Positions 10,695 through 21,901 of a stretch of DNA of 64,000 nt are shown piece after piece (position 1 is the first letter of the stretch; each line of letters starts with the position of its first letter). The translations under genes were made by a program, and so were the position numbers. The notes under the pieces are model-generated. The model saw nothing but the letters and a program-made list of their open reading frames with translations. It did not search any database and was not told the DNA's origin. The DNA is from Cryptomeria japonica (Eukaryota > Streptophyta > Pinopsida > Cupressales > Cupressaceae). The stretch is from positions 170,047,361 to 170,111,360 of the forward strand of contig NC_081406.1 in the NCBI RefSeq assembly GCF_030272615.1, written 5' to 3'.

Positions 10695-12339
10695 TGTAGC
10701 GTCGTAAATTGTACGCACTTGCTAGGGTGGTACAATTTCACACCTAGTTTAGCACCCGCCTTGGTGCATTTTGCATTTTGCATTGCATTTCCCCTTTAGC
10801 ACTTAATTAATTAAATTAATTAGGTCTAAGGCTCTATTTTATCATCTTCCACATCATAAAGTTGGGTCCTCTCATTAAAGCGTGCCCTTTTCATTTTATT
10901 CCTTCAAATACATCATTTAATCAAAAACCCTAATTAGGTCCTCTTTCAAACTTGGGGGCTTGATTTCGGGGGTCAAAACATCTCAAAATCACCTATAACT
11001 TCGGGATTCTCTCTAAAATCATCATATCCGACAGCCCTGAAAATTTCGTGAAAAGTTGTCGGGACCATGGCGCCCGGAGTGCACACGGTCCCGGACATTT
11101 TTCCCAAAATTTTAGGAGCGCGATCCAATCATAAAATAAAGCTTAACCCCAAGAAATTGGCGGGAAATTCAATCTCTAGGTCGGCCAAAAGATGAAATTA
11201 CAACCTAGGGTTTCATATATAAGAGCTCTCTTTCTTCATTTGAAAGGATCCGAATTTTGGCTTTCAAGGACCTCATATGCAGCGAAAGAGCAGATCTTTG
11301 AAGACTTCATCAACATTCAACATCCTTCTATCAAGCATTTATCAATTTCATTCATCCATTTAGGGCTTGGAAGACATTGAAGAGCAATAGGAGATTACCG
11401 ACTGAAGATTGGCTTGTACTCCTCCCTTGAGGGTTGGGTATGATTTCATGTTGTTTTCATGTCTTTGCATAAGCTTCAATATATCACTTATTCATGCTTT
11501 AGATCACTTTGCATCTTGATTTAGAGCATTTACATTGTCATTTACAAGCAATTAGGGTTTACTTTCTAGGTTGCTCTAGTTTGCTTACTTGCATTTTAGG
11601 ATCTTGCACACACACAAGGTTTGCACACACATTACTTTTTACAATACAACTTGGCTATTCGTGGAGGTGGAAATCACCGAAGCGGGGGTTTGACTAAGGC
11701 AAAACCCTATATAGCCACCCAAAACACCTTTTAAGATATAAGTGCAGGTTTCGGGACTCGGACGACGCCGCAGGTTGCAGATCCGGGAGAAGCAGACTGA
11801 GACCGACCTTCCCACCAAATTTCAGAGCAAAAGACCAGGACAGGGGCGTGGGGCACCTTGGTCCTGCCAGGACAGGGGCACTGGGTGCCCTGGTCCCTCT
11901 GTCAGACAGCATTTTCAGCATTTTTGACAGCTTTTCCAGAGTGCAAAACAACAGTTTCAGGAGCAGTTTCAGGGGCAGAATCAGGACAATGACGCCCGCG
12001 CCCCCGTCCCGAACATTTTCAGTTAGGATTTAACTCTGGGTACGCATTTTCATTCTTGTCTTGTCCTTGTGTTTATAGCTTTCCATTGTTTAAGTTCAAT
12101 TCTGCAATCTCGTTATTAGTTCATACTTGCACTTTGGGGTTAGGGATTGAACTTGCATCATTTTATCTTTCAATTACAACAAAGGAATAGAAATCCTAAT
12201 AGGTAGCCCGTGGCTCTCTCTTTCACAAAAAAGAAGTAGCCAATTGTGTGATACCTCTAGGCTCTTTCGTATTCCACAAATGTGTGATTGAAAGTGAGAT
12301 TAGGGCATGTTTTCTTAGTGTCACTTTTTCCCCTACACA
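10695..12339 (+). repeat. 3' LTR of A
   Basis: 1645 bp, TGTAGC to CTACACA, closely matching 3930-5604. It carries the TATA box at 11216-11223 and two minisatellite units. Confidence 0.95.
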
Positions 12340-12344
12340 ACCAT
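12340..12344. repeat. Target-site duplication of A (right)
   Basis: ACCAT, identical to 3925-3929. Confidence 0.93.
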
Positions 12345-13130
12345 GTGGTTGTCTTCCATGTAATTATGTATGCCCATACTACTTCAGATAGTCTGGCAGC
12401 CCAGTCTCTTCTATGAACTTGCACTATCTTGGTAAGGATAGCCTCCAATTCCCTATTTATTACTTCTACTTGATCATTTGATTGGGGGTGGTAAGGAGTT
12501 GATTTCTTATGCCTTATTTCAAACTCTTTAACTAGTTGTTCTAGTAACTTAGAGGTAAACTATGGACCTTGATTAGTTACTATCTCTCAACAAACTTCAT
12601 ACCTACAAAATATTTCTTCATACAAAAATTGAGCCACTTTCATATGGCTAGCATGTCTCAAGGCTTTGACTTCCATCCATTTTGTCAAGTAAGTAGTACA
12701 CAAAATAATGTAAGACTTTCCATTTGGTGTTGGTTCAATAGGTCCAATAAAATCCAATCCCCATTTTTCAAATGGTGCCAATGAAAGTTGAGGGTAGAGT
12801 GGCATTTCATCACTCCTTGTAGCAATACCCATTCTTTGAAAATGATCAAATCTCCATATATGTTGAACGGTATCCTTATGTAGAGTAGCCCAGTAATAAC
12901 CGTAGCCCAGTAATAACCAAAATTGAGGATTTTAATTGCAATTCTTTTTGTTATAAAATTGCCACCACAAGGGTCATCATGACAAGCCTTAAGTACATCT
13001 TATATCTCATCATCTCTCAAGAATCTCCTCATCATATTGTTAGGACCTATGTAGAATATATACCTAGCTATCCAAGACTAGGATAAACTACAATGTATCA
13101 ACTATTTTTTCTCTTTAGGAGATAAATGTA
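12345..13130 (-). pseudogene. G1 integrase, N-terminal and catalytic part
   Basis: Minus-strand translation shows the integrase core: PFEKWGLDFIGPI (first catalytic Asp present) and YLTKWMEVKA, with LEAILTKIVQVHRRDWAARL and VVWAY near the A junction. The remaining catalytic positions lie in poorly readable sequence with stops. The protein continues on the far side of A at 3490-3929. It would join element DNA to the chromosome; it is broken by A and by nonsense changes. Confidence 0.85.
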
Positions 13131-13760
13131 GAGCTTTCTAATCAATAACTAAATAATTTTCTAAATCTGCATACAGTGGAGAATAAATTTTCCAAGGAAA
13201 AATATGTTTGTTAGGAAATGAATCATCTACCACCGATTCTTCTATTGGAATTGTCAACCTAAAAAGAAAGGTTGCAACAACATTGGCTTTGTCTGGTTTG
13301 TTAATGACTGTTATGTCAAACTCTTGAAGCAAGAGTAACCATCTGACAAGTCTTCCTATCCCACATTTTTATTCATTAAATAATGAATTATTGCACAATC
13401 AATGTGGATGAAAATAGGATAGCAAGTGATATAATTTTTGAATTTGTTGATAGCATAAATGGAACCAAGCATTTCCTTCTCTATAACAATATAGTTTGAT
13501 TATGCACTTTAATTTTTACTAACATAGTGAATAGCATACTCAAGATTACCTTCCTTTTGCTCCAAAACTGCTCTAACTGCAAAGTCAGAGGCATTAGTAT
13601 GAATATGAAAGCTATGTTCCAATTAGATCCTCTTAGTACATTTGCTTGTGTAATGGCAGACTTTTGGGCTTCAAATACTTGCTGACAACTTGGTGTCCAA
13701 TCAAATTCTAAATCCTTTGTCAATAATGTGAATAGTGGTGAAGTTATCTTACTAGAATCC
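13131..13760 (-). pseudogene. G1 RNase H region
   Basis: Minus-strand fragments match the RNase H and connection region of Ty3/gypsy pol: FDWTPSCQQVFEAQKSAIT at the RT border and LQEFDITVINKPDKANVVA at the end, where the family has a DITVIDRPGKANVVAD type motif. Several frameshifts separate them. It would degrade RNA in the RNA-DNA hybrid; it is inactive here. Confidence 0.8.
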
Positions 13761-14560
13761 TTGATGAAACATCTGTAATACCCTAAATGTCCAAGAAAAC
13801 TTCAGACATCCCTTTACTTATGAGGTACTAGAAGATCTGAAATGATTGTAATTTTAGTTGGATCAGCTTGAATTCCATTAGCAGAGATAAAATGTCCCAA
13901 TACAACTCCTTCCATCATCATAAAACATTTTTCATGGTTGACGGAAAGATTATTATCCTGACATCTTTGTGGTACTTTCTCTAGATTTTTCAGGACCTCT
14001 TCATAATTATTACCATATATTTCTATGTCATCGATGTAAATTTCCATGGTATCATGAGCAAAATCTGAAAAAATGATCAGAACGACCCTTTGAAAGGTGG
14101 TTGGTGCATTGCATACCCAAATGGAAGTACTAAATACACATATTTCCCCCAGGGACATGTAAAGGTCTTATTATCTTAATCCTCAGGATAAATTTTAATC
14201 TAATTGTAACCACTAAATCCATCTAGGAAAGAAAAGTACCTCTTACTAGCTAATGAGTCCAAAACTTGATCGATTAAAAGAAGTGGTAAGTGGTTCTTGT
14301 GTGTGGTAGCATTTAATTCCCTATAGTTTACACAACCTCACCACTTTCCTCCCTTATTTGGCACAATTAATAAAGGTGAAGCCCACTCACTATCTAATAT
14401 AAGATAGATGAATCTTGTATCAAACAATTTATGCAATTCAACCTTGACTATCTCTTTGAGAGTTGGATTCATTCATCTCTATGGTTGCCTAACTGGCTGG
14501 AATCCTTCATCGATATATCTTGTGCATGCAAAGGTTTTGGTCAATGCCTTTCATATCATG
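13761..14560 (-). pseudogene. G1 reverse transcriptase
   Basis: The minus strand shows SPLLIVPNKGGKW, CVNYRELNATTHKNH, a PTTFQRV segment, the catalytic IYIDDIEIYG (YIDD at about 14030), NLEKV and VLGHFIS motifs, in that order. This is the RT domain of a plant Ty3/gypsy element. At least one stop (after KGGKW) and frameshifts are present. It sits between protease (right) and RNase H (left). Confidence 0.88.
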
Positions 14561-14999
14561 GTAATCCCATGTAAATGTTGAAGTGTGAGCTTATTGCATC
14601 TACAATAATAATCTATCACATTGTGCTTATGTCAACTCATTACTAATATTATGTTATTTTTTTTTCTGGAGACACTTCTATTGGACTAGATGTTGTGGAA
14701 ATAGAGGTAATGTCAAGACCTGATATTTTTAAGCTACAATAATTAGGAAAAAACATTAGATAGCATAGATGATGTTGAGGATTCTTCATTTTCCATAGAA
14801 CTATGAACTAGACAAGTGAGACGTGATAAGAATTCTTCTTGTTGCAAGTCTAGGCCATAGGAATTTTGTATTATTTTAGAAAGTACAACATCTTCATCTT
14901 GGGATTCTATCATAAGAGTTCTCTCTATCACCATAAGAGTATGCAATAAATATTGCTCATCCTCTTCCAGTTTAGGCCAGATTGATTGTTTCAAATTTG
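14561..14999 (-). pseudogene. G1 protease-RT linker
   Basis: An 83-codon open stretch (14743-14994) rich in Glu, Ser and Leu joins the protease to RT. No domain is recognised. It is probably the variable linker of the G1 pol protein. Confidence 0.4.
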
Positions 15000-15427
15000 A
15001 ATGTGGTTGGTTTGGAGGGTATATAATACCAATTGCTTAGTTTTATCTCTTGTGGAGATTTTCATATCTCCCAAGCTACAGCCAATAAAGGCATCAGCAG
15101 TGGCCAATCAAGGCCTCCCTAAAATTAGTGGGTATCCTCCCAAATGGAATTTAGTTTGTTATACAACAAATTCAATAGGGTAATCACATGAGTCTATGGT
15201 CATCCGTAAATCTTCAATTATTCCCTCTAACTTCACAGTAGATCTATATAGCTAACTACAACACTATTGGGATTGGCCTTATGTTGTCAAGTTATAATTC
15301 ATACATTGTTTGTCTTTCTATAACATTAATTTCTACCCCAAGATCTATTGATGGATTTTTTATAAGGGTCTCATTGATACTAGCATCCATTACAGGACTC
15401 CCTAGATATAAATATTTGGAGAATACT
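15000..15427 (-). pseudogene. G1 protease, C-terminal part
   Basis: Minus-strand fragments read PVMDASINETLIKNPSIDLG, EINVIERQT, CDYPIEFVV and YPLILGRP-LATADAFIG, which follow the order of a retropepsin in plant gypsy elements. The active-site position reads DLG instead of D-S/T-G. Stops and frameshifts are present and the upstream side is cut by the TRIM T1. Confidence 0.7.
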
Positions 15428-15586
15428 TGTTGCAAGGTGTGCGCCATTTGTCTCCTTGTGGTGTGTAGTGCACTGCTTGGGTTTGTGACATGGCTTAACC
15501 ATCCCTTGTGGATTCTATAATTCTAGTGGTTGTATCGGGCATTAACATGTTGATCTTTTGGTGCAACAACAACTGTATGTCTAACA
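15428..15586 (+). repeat. Left terminal repeat of T1
   Basis: 159 bp, same sequence family as 15645-15803, with shared blocks GACATGGCTTAAC, GGATTCTAT and GATCTTTTGGTG. Confidence 0.92.
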
Positions 15587-15588
15587 AG

Positions 15589-15600
15589 TGGTATCAGAGC
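15589..15600 (+). other. Primer-binding site of T1
   Basis: TGGTATCAGAGC, the complement of the initiator-Met tRNA 3' end used by many plant LTR elements, two bases after the left repeat. Confidence 0.92.
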
Positions 15601-15632
15601 TTGGGTCACAGGTTAAAACCCCTTTGCTTGAC

Positions 15633-15644
15633 CTAGGGGGAGAT
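15633..15644 (+). other. Purine tract of T1
   Basis: CTAGGGGGAGAT lies directly before the right repeat. Confidence 0.88.
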
Positions 15645-15803
15645 TGTTGCAAGGTGTGTGCTCTTGGTCTTCGTGTGTTATGCAGCGTAGTGCTCAGGTT
15701 TGTGACATGGCTTAACGACCTCCTATGGATTCTATGAGTCTAGTGGTTCTATCGAGCATTAACAAGTTGATCTTTTGGTGTAATAACAACTGAACTTCTA
15801 ACA
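15645..15803 (+). repeat. Right terminal repeat of T1
   Basis: 159 bp, TGTTGCAAGG to TTCTAACA, same length as the left repeat. Confidence 0.92.
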
Positions 15804-17230
15804 CTACTATGGTACCTAGCATGATCATGTGGTTGTGGGTGTTCCAATGGTTGGTTAGTGACATCTACCACTAGTTCCTCATCAAAAATTTATGTGATCT
15901 ATGGAGACATATTACTAGGAAGAGTCATTCCTGAATGTAGATGGACATCACTTGTCACAACTATATAAGTTGGAAACTTAGTTGCCTCATTCACATAGGC
16001 CTATTGGGTGGGCTTATTGTTAGTATTAGGTGTAGGTTGAACAAGAAATTGAGGTGCTCTTGTCGGAGTAGAGGTAGGCATGTTCTGACTAGGCATAAGA
16101 GCCGACTATTGAGGATGTGCATTGGGCATAAGGCAAGTGGTTTAGGTGAATTTTATTAATTTTGTGGGTAACTAGCATTAGACTATTTCTATTGCTAATT
16201 TCTACTCCATGCTTAAGACCATGGGTTTTGGGGACCTTGTCATTGGTTATAGGTTAAATATTAGTATTGAGATGGCCAAGAGCCCTACTAAAGCATCCAA
16301 TTTGATGCATTACCTTGCCAATGGGGTTTTTTCATTATATCCCAAGGTTGAAAAATCCAATTCGTGGCATTTTGTTGAATTCTATGAAATGAAGGATTAT
16401 ATGATAATGGGTTTGTTGGCATACCCTTCTTTTTTGTCATGGACTTCATTATGATATGTAGAAGATATGTCCATCCTCGTCTTCTACTGCATGAAATTTT
16501 GGAAAACTAGTTTAATAGACTCGAGAGTAAGCTTATTTTGTCTAGATTTCTTCAAAGAGAATGGAAACCTATCTATGCAGTCTACAAGGGGCTCATATTC
16601 TCTTTGAGATATTCTAAATATGTCTTCCTTACTTGTGTCTCCACTCTTGCAATGTTCCTAATACTTATGCAAAAACTTTTCTTTTATTGTTGCCTGACTA
16701 GTGATTGCATTGCTTCCTATCTCCATAAACCACCTTAATGTTAAATTCTTCAAAGTGGTTGAAAATAGATTCAAATGGTGAGCATCAGTTACATAATCAT
16801 CTTCTATAGAGTACATCAAACTCAAACAAAAAGGTATCAGGATCTTCAATGACAATACCATAAAAGTTAGGAAGGACATTTGGAGGTATATTCTTTAATG
16901 ATGTTTCCCTCTCCTAGTTAGTGATTGGATATGCAAAAGTGGTTGGTCCATCTAGATTTTCTACTTTTGCATCACCCATTGTTAGTGTTGTCTCTTGTTA
17001 ACATGTTGGAGTAGGCTCTTCTTGAATATTACCAGTAGATGTTGGATCTATATATGGGCTAAATGAATCTTTTGATATATGTCTTGAAGCTAATGACTCA
17101 TATGGCTCCTCTATGGAAGTCAAGACATCTCCTACACTTTTGTAGGGAAGGAACATTCCTCTAGTATCCCTCTTTCATCGCATGCAATGGGGGTGTTGAG
17201 CTTAGGAGTTCTCTTCATGTGCTTGTTAGT
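15804..17230 (-). pseudogene. G1 gag (capsid) and start of protease
   Basis: The minus strand shows a plant gypsy gag: a start MGDAKVENLDGPTTFAYPIT near 16980, then IPPNVLPNF, IEDPDTFLFEFDVL, DYVTDAHHLNLF, TLKNLTLRWFM (the conserved LRWF capsid motif) and ISQREYEPLVDCIDRF. The right end has a further 200 bp of weak coding. The frame shifts several times. Gag would form the particle shell. The left end runs into protease sequence cut by T1. Confidence 0.8.
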
Positions 17231-17379
17231 AAATAAGTTAATGGCTTCTTAAATTCTGATGATCCTAATGTTGAATACAAACAATTATGCTACTAAAGTA
17301 TAACAGAAAAGAAATTACTAGAAATAAATGACTAAGAGTACACCTAAACTTAAGAGTCTTATACCTTAGCACCATCTCG

Positions 17380-17396
17380 AATGACACCAAAAATGA
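17380..17396 (-). other. Primer-binding site candidate of G1
   Basis: On the minus strand TGGTGTCATTCGAGATG follows a possible LTR end (TTGGTCA then a T run), in the same layout as the primer site of A. The tRNA was not identified. Confidence 0.4.
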
Positions 17397-17405
17397 CCAA
17401 TCTCT

Positions 17406-19700
17406 ATTATACCCATTAAGTTGGTGCAATATGTCATGCACATAGCTTGATTGAGGTATTCAATGGGATAATCTTATGTACTAAGTGAAGGCTCATTTAA
17501 GTATCGACCAGGGATGTTTCTTCAAAGATGGCACTGGCATTGTATGTGGAACACAAGATTCCTAAGCTTCCTATCATTGTATGAAAGGATTACATTCAAC
17601 TAATGAAAACATAAACAATGCTTTAACAAGAAATTATCCAATACAACAATTGTTGCAGGTGACCCTAAGAGTGACACAACAATGGCTATGGGTGCAACTA
17701 TTAATATAGCTAATAACTAGAAGTTGGTTGCAACTACAATCTTAACTAGAACAATATTAATGAACATGAAATAACAACCTAAAATTAACAACTCAGTTAT
17801 TGCATTCAAGAAACTATATAAAAGAAAAGAAAAGGAGGCTCACATTACCTCAAGTGTCCCTTTCTTGAGGAATGTAGTTTCTATGAGGAATTACAATACA
17901 CTGAAACTACAAAACAATAATCATCATATCATTCTTAAATCATGCTTAGAACAATCAAAAAATGATTACACTCAAGATCTCATGAAGAACACAATCTATA
18001 TTAGCTACATCATATATTCAACTAAAATTGCAAAAGTACATTGATTCTGACAACAAGGTAAGGATCCTGACTGGAATTACACTTTCACTATTTAAAAGTA
18101 ACTACATTGTTAACTTCTTAAAACTAATTTTAACCAGATGTTGCTTCTCCCTAATACTGAGGTGAGTTATTCTAAAAGGAAAAATTGAAACAAATGATTA
18201 ACACCATAACAGTTTGCTTCATAATAAACTCTTTTATTAAGTAGTGACATGGAAATGGGAACATGGTTGTTGCATTAACTTCAAGAGTAATTATGCACCA
18301 CCCCATGATGATTTATCTTCTAAATGTTCAATGGAGAGACAGAGTAAATAGAGGCTCTTCTTCAACCATGAATACTCTTTGACCATGGTTCTTCTTTCCA
18401 TATTTACTGTTTCCTTACATTGACAATGGTCCACTTCCTTCAATTGTGGATCACGTAGAGATACATCAATGATAAGCAACTCATTCTTTTTAATACATGT
18501 TAGTTCCAATAATAAAATTAATTTGTGTAAATCATCATTTATAACATATAACAACATTTCATTCATCAAAACACATTGCATATCCATATTAATGTACCAC
18601 GTATATATTATAGTTAGCAGTAATATGCCTTCTAAGGATGATAAAACATATAACAAGTTTGACAATAACATATTAAAAGTATGTCAAAGTAGCAGGTATT
18701 AACAAAAAAAAAAGTAATCATAGGACATTGACAAAGCTCATCACAAGTTAGGCTAAAACACAATTAAAATATCTATAACTCATCCAAAAACAAATTCATT
18801 AACTAAATATGTAATAGGTCAGCTCCACAAGCCCACACATTACTCTACAATAAGGAACATCCTATGTGTTTCCCAAAACATGTTCTATTGACCCCAATGT
18901 ACATCTACACATGAAACTAGTTATCCAACGCTCTATCACTTCTATTTTTTTGCCCACAGAAGCTCAACCACTAAAACTCTAGAATATGATAATTAGCATG
19001 TAGCTTTACTTAACTTCCAAACCACGGGTCATAACTCTCAAGTGTGGTAGAATGTAGAACAAAACAAGTTGCAAGTGTAAACACACTTTCTAAGGAACAA
19101 ACATCAATAACATACCACAGACACTTTTAGAACACCTTCAACAACTGGAATAGATACAAGATGATATTACAATCATGTTGAAACTAATCTCACCAACATA
19201 ACATGTCATTATCCTTCTGAAATTCAAATTCTTGAACATAGACATGACAATAATTGCACTTTTGGATACCCAACACTCTTCCAAATACCTTGACATCAAT
19301 CATAGAATTGACCAACACCTTTGGCATCAATGACAACCTTTTCCCAATGCAAAGATGCAATGACTCAAGGATGGGTATCAACTTTGAGGCCATGTTAAGC
19401 GCCCATGTATAAATGAATATCTCAAAATTAGAGGAAAGGAGAAAGATTGCAGGAAAACCCCTCTCCAAAAGATAGAAAATACTATATTCCACTAAAATTA
19501 AGAGAAGAAGAAAACCCCACATGAGGAAATTTCCCCCCATATGAGATAAGAGATACCATGTATCTACCCTCGAAGTAGATTCCCCCATAAAAATGGTAAA
19601 TTCTTCACAATGAATATTGATGATGATTAAATCATATCAAACAACATTCCTCCCAATTACGTATGTAATATGTCTTCCCATTATTCAAAGGAATATGAGG
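17406..19700. other. Unassigned AT-rich stretch, possibly the 5' LTR of G1
   Basis: Open frames of 126 and 132 codons on the minus strand (18291-18671, 19190-19588) show no family motif and carry hydrophobic composition typical of chance frames. The position right of the G1 primer site makes an LTR plausible, but no partner copy was found within the window. Confidence 0.4.
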
Positions 19701-21100
19701 GAATAAATATCAAGAAATGTGACTTTTGTAATATCTACTCAAGTTCTTTCATGTTGATGTTAAAAGGCATCACAATCAAGTCAAGTGTTTCAGGCCACAT
19801 TAATAAAGGTGAAAATCTAGAACTTAGTAGAAATGGATAAAAAAGATCCAAAGATTAATATACTTCCTCCAAATGTTGCTCAAGGGTCTCCATAGAAATG
19901 ACAAACTATGACAAATGAAGAACATAGAGAAAGAACAAGAGGTTATGAGGATACCCTCATAACATCTTAAGAAAATGAGGCAAATCCACAAGAGAAAGTA
20001 TCAAATGGAGATGAAAATCCTTGATATTTTCTCACCAAGTCTATAAGATAAGACTAATAATTTACAAGCATATAATTTTTATCAAGTACTCATCCTGAGT
20101 AGCTATATCTAGAAGATAATGAATGTCGAGCTGTATTGAATCATTAGAAGCCACGGAAATAGTAATACTAGTCTCGTCAAAAGTGACAAGATATTGAGGA
20201 GATGGAATATTATTATGTCTCTAGAACCTCAATAGATGAAAGAACAACTAGATCAAACGACCACGCTATATCCCCTCAAAAGTGTCCATGTTAGATGCTT
20301 AATTTTGTACATCAATTGAAATAAATTTAGGAGAGAAAAATGTGAGGTGTATACTTCATATTGATGATCAACCTCACCAAAAAAAACATCATCTCAGCTA
20401 TGTGAATATTGAATATTGATATAATCTATGGTGAACTCAACACTCTTCCCTAGTCCACCATGTTTGATATGATAAATAGAAATAATATTTATTGAGAAAG
20501 AAAGTACACAAAGGACATCGTTGAATGATATTTTTTCTATGTCAAAAGATCATTTCCTACAAACATATGTATATGTGTCGATAGCCATCAAGACATGTGT
20601 CGTGGTGGACAATACTCAAATGAAGAGAACATACTCTATCATTCAAATCCATATGATGTGAATCTCCAAATTCAAGCATCCATCTTTCTAGATCAGAGTA
20701 TATAAATGCAAAAAAAATCATTAACCGTCCTATATCTTTAAATTTGAAGAAGAAGATGATGATGATGATGAATCCCCTAACATAGTCGAAAGTAAATTTA
20801 TTTCAATTTTATTAAGAAGATGCTTTAACTTGTCAATCTATTTTGAAGAATATTGATGTTCAATGTGTCCTAATTTCCTCCAAAATGGACATTTAGTCTT
20901 CTCCTTATTATATGATTGCCCTTCGGAAGAGAATTTGTATGTTCTTCTATGGAAGTGAATTTGGATTGTGTGTTCTTCTTAGCCTTGTTATTTCTTCTAT
21001 TTTTCACTAGAATAATTTTGATCCTTTGTAATAAAGGCTTATGATTGAAGACTTCAAGGTGCCCATTTGAATAAGATTATCTTGCTCTCTAGTAATTAAT
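19700..21100 (-). pseudogene. K1: decayed copia gag-protease remnant
   Basis: The minus strand carries short readable copia motifs: a gag end with SKRLDEVTMYKH, a zinc-knuckle-like CPFWRKLGHIEHQ (near 20870; second Cys changed to Trp), a run of Ser codons encoded by a GATGAT repeat (20755-20771), a protease-like region before VLCVLSFSINIISIYHIKHG (near 20480) and GEVDHQYEVYTSHF (near 20370). Stops are dense. It lies between G1 and B on the opposite strand from B and is older than B. Confidence 0.6.
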
Positions 21101-21336
21101 AAAACAAAAATCCTTTTAAAGGAAGGTATTTTAAAATTAGTACCCAAAGCACTCTTAAAAGCATATAAGGTAGAAACAAACACTAACTTTTAAATTCCTA
21201 TCATTGAGAGAACATTTATCAATTATGTTTGTACATGGTTACCTCGTCAAGCCTTTTAGATAAGACACATCCATGCATCCATATATGCATTGATCATTAG
21301 GTTTTGAGCTTCTCCTTAAGTTTATCTTAAGGGGGG

Positions 21337-21754
21337 TGTAGGAGTAATTGGGATATCACCTTAGTAATTAATTAGTCAATAATTTACTTAGGTTCCCTAT
21401 CACTTCATTATGTACTTAAGCTAAACTTAGGAGTTCTTTTCTATTATTAGATTGATCTAGTTATAGGTCACATTGTCTCTTTACATAGGGTGAGAACATT
21501 TATCATGATTTGATTTACTCTTCGCCTAGGTTTAGATATAAGGTTTAAAATATTTATGCTTTTATAAGCAATCATTGTATTCATTGTGATATGTCTAAGT
21601 TATTCATGGTAATCTCAATATCAAATTCTTTCTTGGATTGATTATCTCTCAAGGTTGCATAGCATACAATCATGACTTTTTCTCTTTAGATGTGATAGGA
21701 ATTTCACTTGCATATGATTTTCAGGAGCTATGGGGTTAAATATCAACTCCAACA
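21337..21754 (+). repeat. Probable single LTR with adjacent purine tract
   Basis: TGTAGGAGTAATTGGG is preceded directly by a purine tract (AAGGGGGG, 21329-21336) and the stretch ends AACTCCAACA, so its ends are near inverted copies. It holds a TATA-like TTTATAAGC. This looks like a 3' LTR of a plus-strand copia-type element whose body is lost or unrecognisable. No target duplication was found. Confidence 0.5.
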
Positions 21755-21901
21755 TCTAAAACTCATCCAAAGATCAACCCTAAACTATGTAGTGTAGCCA
21801 AGTATGACTATCTCACATAAGAAAAGAAGGTTAACTATAGATATCAATCATAGATTGTCATTATCACAAGGTAGAAACAACATGTATATTATACAATAAG
21901 T

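Larger units (their letters stand above)
3930..12339 (+). mobile_element. A: complete non-autonomous Ty3/gypsy-type element
   Basis: This 8.4-kb element has two LTRs (1675 and 1645 bp) that start TGTAGC and end CCCCTACACA, a perfect ACCAT duplication, a primer site and a purine tract. The internal 5.1 kb encodes only a long protein with a retroviral-type protease (5925-9080). No RT, RNase H or integrase is visible, so it must have moved with enzymes from another element. It lies inside the integrase of G1 in the opposite orientation. Confidence 0.92.
15428..15803 (+). mobile_element. T1: TRIM (miniature LTR retrotransposon)
   Basis: This 376-bp element has two direct LTR-like repeats (15428-15586 and 15645-15803), each TG...CA (TGTTGCAAGG to TCTAACA). 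Between them lie only a primer site and a purine tract, so it has no coding capacity. Flanking bases ATACT and CTACT differ at one position, consistent with a 5-bp target duplication. These are the defining traits of TRIM elements, which move with proteins from other retrotransposons. It is inserted in the G1 protease. Confidence 0.92.
2683..17405 (-). mobile_element. G1: old Ty3/gypsy retrotransposon (host of A and T1)
   Basis: Minus-strand domains appear in the order gag (right), protease, RT, RNase H, integrase (left), which is the Ty3/gypsy order. The element is split by A at 3930-12339 and by T1 at 15428-15803. The right limit is set by a primer-site-like TGGTGTCATTCGAGATG at about 17380-17396 (minus strand), right after a possible LTR end. 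The LTRs themselves could not be paired, so both outer limits are uncertain. Many stops and frameshifts mark it as dead and older than its passengers. Confidence 0.7.

Noticed and set aside
15589-15600. TGGTATCAGAGC and similar strings (also at 23106 and 57809) as parts of tRNA genes.
   Set aside because: They are only 12-18 bases long and sit next to LTRs; no cloverleaf is present. They are primer-binding sites.
19190-19588. Minus-strand 132-codon open frame with hydrophobic stretches, possibly a membrane protein.
   Set aside because: No family motif, AT-rich setting, no supporting neighbour; it is most likely a chance frame in repeat DNA.
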